Source: CAVPDE01 sp963707125
GTDB lineage: Bacteria > Desulfobacterota > DSM-4660 > Desulfatiglandales > HGW-15
Length of the DNA stretch: 64,000 nt
Reading direction: 5' to 3'
NCBI GenBank assembly: GCA_963707125.1
Contig: CAVPOU010000009.1
Location: 1-64,000 of the forward strand
Position numbers and translations under genes: made by a program. Position 1 is the stretch's first letter. Each line of letters begins with the position of its first letter. This document shows, piece after piece, positions 37,103 to 46,150 of this stretch. The notes beneath the pieces were generated by a model that saw only the letters and a program-made list of their open reading frames with translations, was not told the origin of the DNA and ran no database searches.

Positions 37103-37561
37103 ATGGCCCTTAAAATCGTAGTTCGAAATGCCCGTGAACAAGACATCGATATGCTCGTTCGCTTCAATATCGCCATGGCGCGAGAGACTGAAGACAAGAT
37201 TCTGTCGCCCGTCAAGGTGAGAGCGGGGATGAGGGCGGTCATCAGGCACCCTGATCATGGCTTTTATTTGGTCGCAGAGCTGGAAGGACAGATCGCCGGC
37301 TCCTTGCTGGTGACCAGAGAATGGAGTGACTGGCGGGACGGTGTTTTCTGGTGGATCCAGAGTGTCTACGTCCCCCCCGAGTTTCGGAAACGCGGAATCT
37401 ATCGAGCCCTGTATGATGCCGTAAAGGCCCTCGCCAAAAGCAGCTCGGAAGTGTGCGGATTTCGTCTTTATGTGGAAAGAAATAATCGGGCTGCCCGCTC
37501 TGTCTACTCAAAGCTCGGCATGAGCGAAACAGAGTACAGAATATATGAAGCGATTCTGTAA
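37103..37561 (+). CDS. GNAT-family N-acetyltransferase
   Basis: 152 residues from ATG 37103. The acetyl-CoA motif A is WIQSVYVPPEFRKRGIYRAL, flanked by GQIAGSLLVTREWSDW and the C-terminal RLYVERNNRAARSVYSKLGM. This is a stand-alone GNAT fold; the substrate is unknown. It follows the CNNM gene and is convergent with plsC-like DNA at 37604. Confidence 0.87.
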   Translation: MALKIVVRNAREQDIDMLVRFNIAMARETEDKILSPVKVRAGMRAVIRHPDHGFYLVAELEGQIAGSLLVTREWSDWRDGVFWWIQSVYVPPEFRKRGIYRALYDAVKALAKSSSEVCGFRLYVERNNRAARSVYSKLGMSETEYRIYEAIL

Positions 37562-37603
37562 GACTAGACGCCGAGATAGAGGCACGCAAAGACCTTTGCC
37601 TCC

Positions 37604-38206
37604 TCACAATCCTGAAAGGGCTCTGATCTCTCGCATGGCCAGGACAAGAAATTCCTCCGGATGAGTCGCTACGCCCCAGTAAAGCGGTTTACCGAACTTG
37701 ATCTCCACACGTTTCCTCATGCTCTCAACGGAATAGCGGATTCCCACAGGAATAAAAGGAACCTCGATCTGAGAATGAATCAGGCGAATAAGCCCGACAT
37801 GGCCTGAGCCCATGCAGTTCCGATAGTAGGTCCCCTCTGGGAAAACCACCAGTCCCGCTCCCTCTTTCAGGAGTTCCACGATGGTTCTGATCGAATCTCG
37901 GCTTGCAAGAGGCCGCCGGCGGTCTAGGGGTATGCCTCCGAGAGAGGTCATGAACCATTTTGAAAGAGGATTCAAGAAGAGTTCGTTCTTTGCGACATAA
38001 TAGAGAGGCAGGGGAGATGCAAGGCCCAGAAGAGGGAGATCCTCCCATCGCTGGTGTTTCGGAAGAAGGATGAAGGCGCCTCTCTCGGGCAAGTTTTCCT
38101 GCCCTACCGCCCGGACCTCAAAAAAAGGGGCCAGGAAAACCCTGGCCGCCGCTTTGATGATCAAACAAACAAGCGAGTTTATCTTATTAACCGAGGCTCG
38201 CTCCAA
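37604..38206 (-). CDS. Lysophospholipid acyltransferase (PlsC-like)
   Basis: 200 residues. Acyltransferase motif I is KHQRWEDLP (His51, Asp56, HX4D), motif II GGIPLDRRR, motif III VVFPEGTYYRN and motif IV FIPVGIRY. It probably acylates 1-acyl-glycerol-3-phosphate or another lysolipid at the inner membrane (hydrophobic stretch at ~11-28). It is short compared with typical PlsC (~240). The likely TTG start at 38206 follows GAGGAAAGGG closely; start choice is uncertain. It sits 17 nt behind glmS. Confidence 0.85.
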   Translation of the reverse strand: MERASVNKINSLVCLIIKAAARVFLAPFFEVRAVGQENLPERGAFILLPKHQRWEDLPLLGLASPLPLYYVAKNELFLNPLSKWFMTSLGGIPLDRRRPLASRDSIRTIVELLKEGAGLVVFPEGTYYRNCMGSGHVGLIRLIHSQIEVPFIPVGIRYSVESMRKRVEIKFGKPLYWGVATHPEEFLVLAMREIRALSGL

Positions 38207-38223
38207 CCCTTTCCTCGTGATCC

Positions 38224-40050
38224 TTACTCCACCGTGACGCTCTTTGCAAGATTCCGGGGCTTGTCAATGTCCCTGTTCAGAAACCTGGCACAGTGGTAAG
38301 CCAGAAGCTGACAGGGAACAACCGTCAGAATCGGGTAAAGGTACTCCAGCGTCGCCGGGACTTCAATCACCTCATCGGCCATCTCCTTGACCTTCTCGTC
38401 GCCTTCTGTGGCAATCGCGATCACAGGCCCTCTGCGGCTCTTGATCTCCTGAATGTTGCTGATCATTTTTTCGTACATGGAATCTTTCGGGACAACAGCC
38501 ACCGTGGGCATATCGGGATTGATGAGTGCGATGGGCCCATGCTTCATTTCTCCGGCAGCGTAACCCTCTGCATGAATATAAGAGATTTCCTTCAGCTTCA
38601 AGGCTCCTTCCAGGGCAATGGGATACTGATACTTTCTCCCCAGGAAAAGCCAGTTGCTGCACTTGAAGTATTTATCCGCAATCGCCTGGATGTGGTTGTC
38701 CTGGTATAGAACTTTTCTGACCTGATCGGGCAGAGCGCTCAGGGCGTGAATCGCCTCCACTCCCTCGGTGAGGGACAGTTTCTGATGCCGGCCCAGGAGA
38801 ACAGCCAGAAGGGTGAGAATCGTGAGCTGGCTGATGAAGATCTTTGTGGAGGCCACTCCGATCTCCGGGCCTGCATGGTTGTAAACCCCTGCCTCTGTCT
38901 CCCTTGAAATCGAGCTTCCCACGACATTCACAATACCCAGGAGTCGGGCCCCTTTGCGCCGAGCCTCCCGGATCGCTGCAAGGGTGTCCGCTGTCTCACC
39001 CGACTGGCTGATGGCAATGATGAAGGTGTTGGGCGGGAAATTCAGTTTCCTGTACCGAAACTCCGAGGCGATCTCCACCTGCACATCGATCTCCGTCAGC
39101 CGCTCGAAAACGTATCGACCCACGCAGCCGGCGTGAAAAGAAGTGCCGCAGGCCACAATGACGATGTGCCGTGATTCCTTGAGCTGCTCCCACACCGGCA
39201 TAATGCCACCCAGTTTGGGGACTCCCTCGCTCGGTTCAATCCTCCCCCTCATGGCGTTCATGATGGTTTCCGGCTGTTCAAAGATCTCTTTCAGCATGAA
39301 GTGAGGGAAACCGCTCAGTTCCGCGTCTTCGGGCTGCCATTCCACCGTCTCTGTGGCCCTGGTGATGGTCTTGGCCTGGGCGGTGGACAGAGTGAACCCG
39401 CCGCGTGTCAGCGTGGCCATCTCATTGTCGCTGAGGTGGACCACCTTGTTCGTGTATCGCACCATAGCCGACACATCGGATGCGGCAAAATGGCCATCCT
39501 CTCCTACTCCGATGATGAGCGGGCTTCCTCTTCTCGCCACCACGATCTGGCCTGGAGAATGTCTGTGGATAACGGCAATCCCGAAGGTGCCATCCACCTG
39601 GGACATGGTTTTTCTCACGGCCTCACCGAGGTTTCCGTCGTAGTGGAGGGCAATCAGATGGGCGAGAACCTCTGTATCCGTCTCAGACCGGAAGGAGATC
39701 CCTGATTTTTCCAGTTTCTTCTTGAGACTGTAGAAGTTCTCGATAATGCCGTTGTGAATCACGAAGACGTTTTCGGCTTGATCCCTGTGAGGGTGGGCAT
39801 TCCTTTCGGTAGGTTCACCGTGGGTTGCCCATCTCGTGTGGCCGATGCCGGATGACCCTGGAATCGACAATTCACCGATCTTCCTCTCCAACTCCACGAT
39901 TTTTCCCACGGACCTGAAAAAGGCGACGTTCTTGCCGTCCTGTATGGCAACTCCTGCAGAGTCATACCCGCGATATTCCAGACGCTTCAAGCCCTCCATA
40001 AGGATCGGCTTGGCTTCTCTTTCACCGACATAACAGACAATGCCACACAT
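38224..40050 (-). CDS. glmS: Glutamine-fructose-6-phosphate transaminase GlmS
   Basis: 608 residues, standard length. The N-terminal glutaminase begins MCGIVCYVGEREAKPILMEG, where Cys2 becomes the nucleophile. RWATHGEPTERNAHPH binds glutamine. Two SIS domains follow (~285-430 and ~455-600; CGTSFHAGCVGRY, SQSGETADT, FLGRKYQYPIALEGALKLKE), ending NLAKSVTVE. It makes glucosamine-6-phosphate for peptidoglycan and LPS. The region upstream carries palindromic repeats and no glmS ribozyme that I can see. Confidence 0.97.
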   Translation of the reverse strand: MCGIVCYVGEREAKPILMEGLKRLEYRGYDSAGVAIQDGKNVAFFRSVGKIVELERKIGELSIPGSSGIGHTRWATHGEPTERNAHPHRDQAENVFVIHNGIIENFYSLKKKLEKSGISFRSETDTEVLAHLIALHYDGNLGEAVRKTMSQVDGTFGIAVIHRHSPGQIVVARRGSPLIIGVGEDGHFAASDVSAMVRYTNKVVHLSDNEMATLTRGGFTLSTAQAKTITRATETVEWQPEDAELSGFPHFMLKEIFEQPETIMNAMRGRIEPSEGVPKLGGIMPVWEQLKESRHIVIVACGTSFHAGCVGRYVFERLTEIDVQVEIASEFRYRKLNFPPNTFIIAISQSGETADTLAAIREARRKGARLLGIVNVVGSSISRETEAGVYNHAGPEIGVASTKIFISQLTILTLLAVLLGRHQKLSLTEGVEAIHALSALPDQVRKVLYQDNHIQAIADKYFKCSNWLFLGRKYQYPIALEGALKLKEISYIHAEGYAAGEMKHGPIALINPDMPTVAVVPKDSMYEKMISNIQEIKSRRGPVIAIATEGDEKVKEMADEVIEVPATLEYLYPILTVVPCQLLAYHCARFLNRDIDKPRNLAKSVTVE

Positions 40051-40074
40051 GGTTTCATCTCCTCAGCATAATTA

Positions 40075-40310
40075 TGGAGAAAGAAATGGTGCACGGGACA
40101 AGGGCACACGCACAAATAGAATTAGAGAATTTTTGTGTGCCGTGTACCGTGTACCATGGGCCTTCTTCAATGCGCCCAGTTTCACCTAAGGATCTGTAAA
40201 GAAATAAACCATACCATTTATGATGATATCCGTTCATGCTGAGGTATCGAAGCATGAGCGGATAATTCGCCCTTCGATACCTCAGGGCGAACGGTTGCAA
40301 GCAGGACTTG
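40075..40310. repeat. Two adjacent palindromic repeats upstream of glmS
   Basis: 40075-40165 holds ATGGTGCACGGGACAAGGGC facing GTGTGCCGTGTACCGTG with TACCAT, of the GTGCACGGTACACGG family. 40228-40300 holds CCGTTCATGCTGAGGTATCG followed by AAGCATGAGCGG, facing CGCCCTTCGATACCTCAGGG and CGAACGG, of the CTGAGGTATCGAAG family also present at 21344. Together they occupy most of the gap between glmS and the penicillin-binding protein. No gene is seen. Confidence 0.75.
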
Positions 40311-40333
40311 TTGATGCTATTTTTCTACAGGTC

Positions 40334-41719
40334 CTACGAGCAATAATGCCGGTCGATAATCAGTCTCGCAATATCCTTGGCACGCACGCCGATTCTCTCT
40401 CCGTGGGCCGTCATGACCGTAATGCACAGGCCTCCATCCCCATCCGAAGGAAGAACGTAAGCCGTCATCCATTCGTACTTGCAGTGGTCCGTCGCTCCAT
40501 TGATCGTGCCCGTCTTGGCCCCCAGGTCCACATATCTGAGCTCCCTCTTCGTTTGCAGAGGCTGAAAGGCTCTCCTGGCGGTCCCCTCCACAACCGTCCC
40601 TTCCATGAGGACCATCATCCTGCTTGCCGTTTTCTTGTTGATCGGGTTTGCGAGCACAGAAGGAGCAGCCTGGTAAAGAACTTCGCCCGCATCGTTCGTG
40701 ACGGTTTTGATCAGCCACGGCGCCATCATGGTTCCCCCGTTTGCGATCGATGCGGTGATCAGCCCCGCATGGAGAGGAGAAATGAGCGTCCTCTTGTTGA
40801 AGCCCGAGGCCACCTCGGCCAGGGCATAGTCATCCGTCGGCTTTATGAAACGGCTCGGCGCCACGAAAAAATCAAAGGGGATGGCGTGATTGAAGAGAAA
40901 CCGATCCGCATACTCTGTGATCAACTCGCTCCCGAGGTAGTGGATGCCGATCTTGCCGAAGACGGGATTGATGGAGTCGGAGAAGGCCTCCCTGAGCGTC
41001 GTTTTGGTGCCGGGGTTCAGTCTCTTTCCCTTCTTTGCCTTGTCCTCCTTGAGCTGACTTTTGTAGAGCGTGTACTTCTGCCCTCTGAAAGCCAGAGGCG
41101 TTTCCGGGTTCATGCCGCGGGCTTCAACGGCCGCAGCGGCTGCGACGATTTTGAAGAGACTGGCTGCAGGAAAGTCTGCACGAAGACAAAGGTTTTCCCC
41201 CTTGCCCCCGTTCCCGTTGTTTTCATGGCTCGCCATGGCCAGAATCTGACCGTTGTCAGGCCGGATGACCACTGCGGCGGAATGCTGGGTCATGGAACGG
41301 TTTAGAAGATCCATGACAAACCTCTGGAGATCCCTATCAATGGATGTCTCCAGCGTGAACCGGCCTGCAGGGGTTTCAACGTGGTAAACCTCTGCGAAAG
41401 AGACGTTTGTCAGCTTGACCTCAGCGAGCAACCCGCGAAGGTTTTCTGTCGAGAACGCCTTCGGCTTTGGTTCCGCCGCGATCGTGTTGGCCGGAGACGG
41501 TCGCTGTCCTTCTTCAAAGACCGCAGATATCAAAGAGCCTGAGGGGAATGTCAGCCCAAGAACGAGAGCGCAAGCGGACAGCCAAGCCCCGAGCCATGTC
41601 CCCTTTGTCACGATGGCTCTTCTTCGGGCTCTTCGGTATGATCGTTTCTGATAATCCAGCCAGGTATACAGTTGATTGTCGCTCGGTGGGGGTGGTTTAG
41701 TGTAAGGTTTTGGATTCAT
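40334..41719 (-). CDS. Penicillin-binding transpeptidase without the usual N-terminal domain
   Basis: 461 residues. A cytoplasmic basic tail and one TM anchor (~41-66, TWLGAWLSACALVLGLTFPS) lead to a transpeptidase domain: SxxK is ASLFK (Ser187, Lys190), SxN is SIN (249-251) and KTG is at 402-404. Class B PBPs (FtsI, MrdA) carry a dimerisation domain of ~150-200 residues before it; here only ~100 residues separate the anchor and the domain. It probably crosslinks peptidoglycan or is a smaller PBP2-like protein, periplasmic. It runs convergent to nothing; its promoter overlaps that of the DUF1737 gene. Confidence 0.85.
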   Translation of the reverse strand: MNPKPYTKPPPPSDNQLYTWLDYQKRSYRRARRRAIVTKGTWLGAWLSACALVLGLTFPSGSLISAVFEEGQRPSPANTIAAEPKPKAFSTENLRGLLAEVKLTNVSFAEVYHVETPAGRFTLETSIDRDLQRFVMDLLNRSMTQHSAAVVIRPDNGQILAMASHENNGNGGKGENLCLRADFPAASLFKIVAAAAAVEARGMNPETPLAFRGQKYTLYKSQLKEDKAKKGKRLNPGTKTTLREAFSDSINPVFGKIGIHYLGSELITEYADRFLFNHAIPFDFFVAPSRFIKPTDDYALAEVASGFNKRTLISPLHAGLITASIANGGTMMAPWLIKTVTNDAGEVLYQAAPSVLANPINKKTASRMMVLMEGTVVEGTARRAFQPLQTKRELRYVDLGAKTGTINGATDHCKYEWMTAYVLPSDGDGGLCITVMTAHGERIGVRAKDIARLIIDRHYCS

Positions 41720-41727
41720 TTATCTAT

Positions 41728-41755
41728 TTGATTTTACTATCTGGTGAAGTATAAT
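41728..41755 (+). promoter_or_regulatory. DUF1737-gene promoter, overlapping a divergent one
   Basis: TTGATT (41728-41733) and a perfect TATAAT (41750-41755) are 16 bp apart in AT-rich DNA. The start near 41762 leaves a ~185-nt leader before the ATG at 41947. On the minus strand TATACT (41753-41748) overlaps it and could serve the penicillin-binding protein gene. Confidence 0.55.
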
Positions 41756-41946
41756 TAATATAAATTCAAAAGGCAAATAAAAACACTTAATATCACAAAA
41801 TAGTCATAAATTTAGCTTGGGGATAGGCAAGGCCAGCCGACAAGGCGGGAAACCCTGATCCGGTTTCCCCTTGACGACCTCAAGGTGGGGTCCGATCAGG
41901 TCAACGCCTTTGAGTGAGAGTGAACTACAAAGAGAGGAGTGACGAA

Positions 41947-42102
41947 ATGAAATATCGGATAGTATATGCCCGGAATATTGAGAAGACTCTCGAAGAGCAA
42001 GTGAATAAATTGATAAAGCAGGGCTGGAGGCCTCAGGGCGGTGTATTTGTAGTCGGCAGCCCAAATGGCTGGCATTATTGGCAAGCCATGATCAAAGAGT
42101 AG
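41947..42102 (+). CDS. DUF1737-family small protein
   Basis: 51 residues from ATG 41947 (AGAGGAG 8 nt upstream). MKYRIVYARNIEKTLEEQVN, then KLIKQGWRPQGGVFVVGSPN and WHYWQAMIKE match DUF1737, small proteins of unknown function. Its ~185-nt leader contains the hairpin GGGAAACC/GGTTTCCC (41849-41871). The word CCGACAAGG occurs both in the leader (41838) and behind the gene (42172). Confidence 0.8.
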   Translation: MKYRIVYARNIEKTLEEQVNKLIKQGWRPQGGVFVVGSPNGWHYWQAMIKE

Positions 42103-42175
42103 ACCGACCCATCGTAATCAACATCGGTTAGCACTCGTTAACCTGAAGCTTCTGCTGATAGGGTGCGCGACCCGA

Positions 42176-42203
42176 CAAGGCCGGTTTCCCTTAACCGGCT
42201 TTC
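42176..42203 (+). terminator. Weak terminator-like hairpin between DUF1737 and serS
   Basis: GCCGGTT-TCCCTT-AACCGGC is a perfect 7-bp stem (42180-42199) followed only by TTT. It lies between two convergent genes, where a bidirectional terminator would be expected. The short T-run lowers confidence. Confidence 0.4.
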
Positions 42204-42243
42204 CGCATATCGTCAATAAGGGATCTTCGATCGTCGCTCAACA

Positions 42244-43527
42244 TCATTTCTCTGTAGGCTTGATGACCTCGATTCCTCCCATGTAAGATTGAAGAACTCG
42301 CGGTATCAGGACGGTGCCGTCCTTCTGCTGGTAATTCTCCAGCACAGCGACTAGGGTCCGGCCCACCGCAAGACCTGATCCATTCAGGGTGTGGACCAGC
42401 TCGGTGCCGCCCGCACCCTTTCTCTTGAACCGGATAACGGCTCGCCTGGCCTGGAAATCCCCAAAGTTGCTGCACGAAGAAATCTCCCTGTAGAGTTCTT
42501 GCCCCGGAAGCCAGACCTCCAGATCATAGGTTTTGGCAGACGCAAAACCAAGGTCACCGGTACAGAGGGAAACCACGCGGTAAGGCAGTTCCAGGCGCTG
42601 CAGGATCATTTCCGCATTCTGTGTCAGCTTCTCCAGCTCCTGGTACGAGTCCTCGGGCTTGCAGAACTTGACCAGTTCCACTTTGTTAAATTGGTGCTGG
42701 CGGATCAGTCCTCTGGTGTCTTTCCCATAGGAACCCGCCTCTGACCTGAAGCACGGCGTGTAGGAGACATAGCAAATGGGAAGGGACTCTTCAGCCAGGA
42801 CTTCCTCACGATGAATGTTGGTCACCGGAACCTCGGCGGTCGGGATCAGGAACAAGTCCCATCCTTCTATCTTGAAGAGGTCCTCTTTGAACTTGGGCAG
42901 CTGGCCTGTGCCGGTCATGCTCGCCGAATTGACCATAAACGGGGGCAGAACCTCTGTGTATCCGTGCTCCCGCGTGTGGATATCGAGCATGAAGGAGATC
43001 AGCGATCTTTCTAGCAATGCTCCAGCGCCCCGGTAAAGCGCAAATCTCGACCCGGCAAGCTTGGAAGCCGTCGCAAAGTCCAGGATGCCTAGCCTCTCTC
43101 CGATATCCCAGTGAGGAAGGGCGTCAAAATCCATCTCTCGGATGGCACCCCAGCTCCTGACCACAGGGTTGTCTTCGCTGGCTTCCCCCACGGGCACGGA
43201 CTCATGAGGAATATTCGGAATGACCATGAGGAAAGGTTTCAGATCCTCATCAACCTGGGAAAGAGCCGCCTCCATCTCCTTGATCTCGACGGAGACTTTC
43301 TTCATTTCCCCTATGAGACCCGAGGCATCTTCCCGTTTCTTCTTCATCTGGGCAATCTCTTCGCTCACCTTGTTTCTCCGGTGGCGAAGGGTTTCAAGAC
43401 CAGGAAGGATTTCGCGTCTTCGCCTGTCGATCGATTCAAAAACAGAGATATCCAAATCATTGCGCCGGTTCTTGAGCATCTGTTTGACCGCATCAAGATT
43501 GGCTCTGATGAACCGAAGATCCAGCAT
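42244..43527 (-). CDS. serS: Seryl-tRNA synthetase
   Basis: 427 residues, standard class II. The N-terminal coiled-coil arm (~1-105, LDLRFIRANLDAVKQMLKNR) binds the long variable arm of tRNA-Ser. The catalytic core has motif 2 (CYVSYTPCFRSEAGSYGKDT followed by RGLIRQHQFNKVELVKF) and motif 3 (NGSGLAVGRTLVAVLENYQ). The start at 43527 is the usual MLDLRFIR. It is divergent from resB. Confidence 0.97.
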   Translation of the reverse strand: MLDLRFIRANLDAVKQMLKNRRNDLDISVFESIDRRRREILPGLETLRHRRNKVSEEIAQMKKKREDASGLIGEMKKVSVEIKEMEAALSQVDEDLKPFLMVIPNIPHESVPVGEASEDNPVVRSWGAIREMDFDALPHWDIGERLGILDFATASKLAGSRFALYRGAGALLERSLISFMLDIHTREHGYTEVLPPFMVNSASMTGTGQLPKFKEDLFKIEGWDLFLIPTAEVPVTNIHREEVLAEESLPICYVSYTPCFRSEAGSYGKDTRGLIRQHQFNKVELVKFCKPEDSYQELEKLTQNAEMILQRLELPYRVVSLCTGDLGFASAKTYDLEVWLPGQELYREISSCSNFGDFQARRAVIRFKRKGAGGTELVHTLNGSGLAVGRTLVAVLENYQQKDGTVLIPRVLQSYMGGIEVIKPTEK

Positions 43528-43715
43528 GAAGAACCCTCATGAAAAAACCTTAGAATCTATGGTGATAGACTCATATCACGAATGCGGCCCATGGGTCAAA
43601 CTTTTTTGAAAAGCACATAGAAACTGGAGACGGAACATTTTGCTCGGTGAGTATTGAACACATCACGGTAAAGATATATGTTAGCCATAAGTTACCAACA
43701 ATTTGGAATCCCTTT

Positions 43716-45131
43716 ATGACCCCATCCGAAACCGGAAAGAAATCGAATGTCCTGTGGAACCTTTTCACTTCTGTCAAACTAACCCTGGGACTGCTTATTG
43801 CTCTTGCCATCACCGCCATATTAGGAACCGTGATCCCTCAGCAAGAGGGAGCCATGGAGCTTGCCGAGCGGCTAAGCCCCGGCTTGGTGAGCCTTCTGAG
43901 TTCTCTCCAGCTTTTCGACATGTATCATTCCATCTGGTTCAGGCTGATCATCGGAACCCTTGCGTTGAACCTCATCATTTGCTCTTTGGATCGTTTTCCC
44001 GCAGCGTTGAAACGATTTCAAGCCACACCGAAACTTGACCGGTCCAAGCCCTTCGACGATCTTCCTTCCCACAGGAATTTCAGTGCAGCGGGTAAGATCG
44101 ACGAAGTGCTCACCCTGACTGTCGGAATTCTGAAAGCCAAATACAAACGAATCCATCAGAAAGAATCGGAAGAGGGGATCGTGCTCTACGCCGAAAAGGG
44201 CCGACTCTCGCATTTAGGGGTCTATCTGGTCCACCTGAGCGTTTTGATCATCCTCATCGGCAGCATCGTCGGTTCCTTGTTCGGCTTTGAGGCGTATGTG
44301 AACATTCCGGAGGGAGAGAGCATCAACAAGGTCCGGCTCCGCAAGAGCCAAGTAGACAGGAGTCTGCCTTTTGACGTTCGGTGTGATCGATTCTTAGTGG
44401 AGTTTTATGACAACGGCGCCCCCAAAGAGTACCGGTCGGATTTGGCTTTCACGGCGGACGGGAAAGATGCGCTGCAGGGACCCCTGCGGGTCAATCACCC
44501 GATCACCTTTGAAGGGATTACTTTCTACCAGGCCAGCTATGGTTCCATGCCTGGCAACAGAGCACAAATCAGCATTCGCCGAGAGGGCGACCCGGCCAAT
44601 GCGACTCTGGAGGTTGAAATCGAAAGGCCTTACGACCTGCCGGGACGCGGAGGTCAATTCATGATCTTCGAAGCAAGGGCGGATTTTATGAAAATGGGTC
44701 CTGCGGTTCAGATGGCCGTAAGGCCGCCGGAGGGCGAAGAGGTTCGCTTCTGGGTATTTAAAAACAACGACCTGATCAAGGAACGTTTTCCGGGTTTCTT
44801 TGAGAGGTTCCCCAAGTTCAACCCCGGTGCTTATAAGCCTTATCTCTTTTCCCTGGAAAGCATCGAAGCCAGATACTACACCGGACTCCAGGTGAGCAGG
44901 GACCCGGGTGTTCTTCTGGTTTGGACCGGCTTCTTTCTTATCATGATCGGGCTCTTTATGACCTTCTTCACGTCCCACAGGAGCGTCTGGATCCAAATTG
45001 CCAAAACAAAGCGTGGCCTGGATGTCCGCGTTGCCGGAAGAGCCAACAAAAACCCGGTAGGAATCGAACGAGAGCTTGACCGGATTGCTTCCAAGATTAA
45101 AAGGAAGGTGAAAAAGGAAACCCCCGTTTGA
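43716..45131 (+). CDS. resB: ResB/Ccs1-type cytochrome c biogenesis protein
   Basis: 471 residues from ATG 43716. TM1 at ~20-37 (LTLGLLIALAITAILGTVIP), TM2 at ~72-95, TM3 at ~175-195 (HLGVYLVHLSVLIILIGSIV), a large periplasmic domain (~200-395), TM4 at ~400-420. With CcsA it forms the system II haem lyase that attaches haem to apocytochromes c. A GTG 69 nt upstream is also in frame; the chosen ATG matches the family start. CcsA follows after 58 nt. Confidence 0.93.
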   Translation: MTPSETGKKSNVLWNLFTSVKLTLGLLIALAITAILGTVIPQQEGAMELAERLSPGLVSLLSSLQLFDMYHSIWFRLIIGTLALNLIICSLDRFPAALKRFQATPKLDRSKPFDDLPSHRNFSAAGKIDEVLTLTVGILKAKYKRIHQKESEEGIVLYAEKGRLSHLGVYLVHLSVLIILIGSIVGSLFGFEAYVNIPEGESINKVRLRKSQVDRSLPFDVRCDRFLVEFYDNGAPKEYRSDLAFTADGKDALQGPLRVNHPITFEGITFYQASYGSMPGNRAQISIRREGDPANATLEVEIERPYDLPGRGGQFMIFEARADFMKMGPAVQMAVRPPEGEEVRFWVFKNNDLIKERFPGFFERFPKFNPGAYKPYLFSLESIEARYYTGLQVSRDPGVLLVWTGFFLIMIGLFMTFFTSHRSVWIQIAKTKRGLDVRVAGRANKNPVGIERELDRIASKIKRKVKKETPV

Positions 45132-45189
45132 ATCAAGGACGGGAAACGTCTCAGCGGATCAGGTCTGTTGTGATTGCAAGAGGTGAGCA

Positions 45190-46029
45190 GTGAATTCGAT
45201 AATTTTAAGCTACATCACTTTTGTGTATTTCGCATCCTTCATGCTGTATCTCCTCATGATGGTGATGGGGAAGGAGTTCTTCGGCCGCCTGGCGACCTTC
45301 GTCACTCTGGTGGGTCTTCTAGGCCAGTCTCTCGCTATCGTTCTTCGTTGGGTCGAATCCTATGATCTCGGCATCGGGCACGCCCCCCTGTCCAATCTCT
45401 ATGAATCTCTGATCTTCTTTGCCTGGACCATCGTGTTTTTTTACCTCCTGGTCGAGTGGCGGACCAAGAATCGCAGTCTCGGCGCATTCGCGACCCCCAT
45501 CGCTTTCCTCGCCATGGCCTACGCCTCCTATTCGCCCACCATCAGCAGCCAGATTCAGCCTCTGGTGCCTGCCCTCAAGAGCAACTGGCTGATCGCCCAT
45601 GTGCTCACCTGTTTTTTCGGTTATGCCGCCTTCGGCCTTGCCTTCGGGTTAAGCCTTATGTACCTCTTGAAGCGACGTGAAAAACCCGAAGGGAGCAATG
45701 TCTTCATTCGGATCATTCCGGAATCCTCCATCCTGGACGACATGAACTACCAGATGGTGGTCATCGGGTTCCTGATGCTCACGCTCGGCATTATTACCGG
45801 TTCGGTCTGGGCCCATTCCGCCTGGGGCAGCTACTGGAGTTGGGATCCCAAGGAAACGTGGTCCCTGATCACCTGGCTCGTGTACGCGGCTTTGCTGCAC
45901 TCCCGCATGGTCAGAGGCTGGAAAGGGAACAAGCTGGCCCTCCTTTCGATCATCGGGTTCTCCTGTGTCCTCTTTACCTACTTCGGGGTCAACTACCTTG
46001 CAGGGCTGCACAGTTACGCGAAGTCCTAA
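45190..46029 (+). CDS. ccsA: CcsA/ResC-type cytochrome c biogenesis protein (haem handling)
   Basis: 279 residues, eight hydrophobic segments. The WWD haem-binding motif is WGSYWSWDPKETWSLITWL. Conserved histidines sit in GHAPLSNLYES, LIAHVLTCFFGYA and LHSRMVRGW. GTG start at 45190 with AAGAGGTGA upstream. Works with ResB in the inner membrane to export and ligate haem; the cytochrome substrates are not in the window. Confidence 0.93.
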   Translation: MNSIILSYITFVYFASFMLYLLMMVMGKEFFGRLATFVTLVGLLGQSLAIVLRWVESYDLGIGHAPLSNLYESLIFFAWTIVFFYLLVEWRTKNRSLGAFATPIAFLAMAYASYSPTISSQIQPLVPALKSNWLIAHVLTCFFGYAAFGLAFGLSLMYLLKRREKPEGSNVFIRIIPESSILDDMNYQMVVIGFLMLTLGIITGSVWAHSAWGSYWSWDPKETWSLITWLVYAALLHSRMVRGWKGNKLALLSIIGFSCVLFTYFGVNYLAGLHSYAKS

Positions 46030-46150
46030 GAGATGAGGTCTCTCTGACAACAAAAGATCACGAGGTCGCGCGCTGGAGATCCTTTTCAAGGTGAGCCCTG
46101 GATCTTTCTCCATTTCCGAATGACTTGTTGGAGCGATTTGAAGGTTCCTC

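Noticed and set aside
37579..37602. GAGG...CCTC hairpin with inner CAAAG/CTTTG between the GNAT and PlsC genes
   Set aside because: Only 4-5 bp stems and no T-run on either side; too weak to call a terminator between these convergent genes.
40075..40333. glmS ribozyme or other riboswitch upstream of glmS
   Set aside because: The region consists of two palindromic repeats; none of the conserved glmS ribozyme core is visible.
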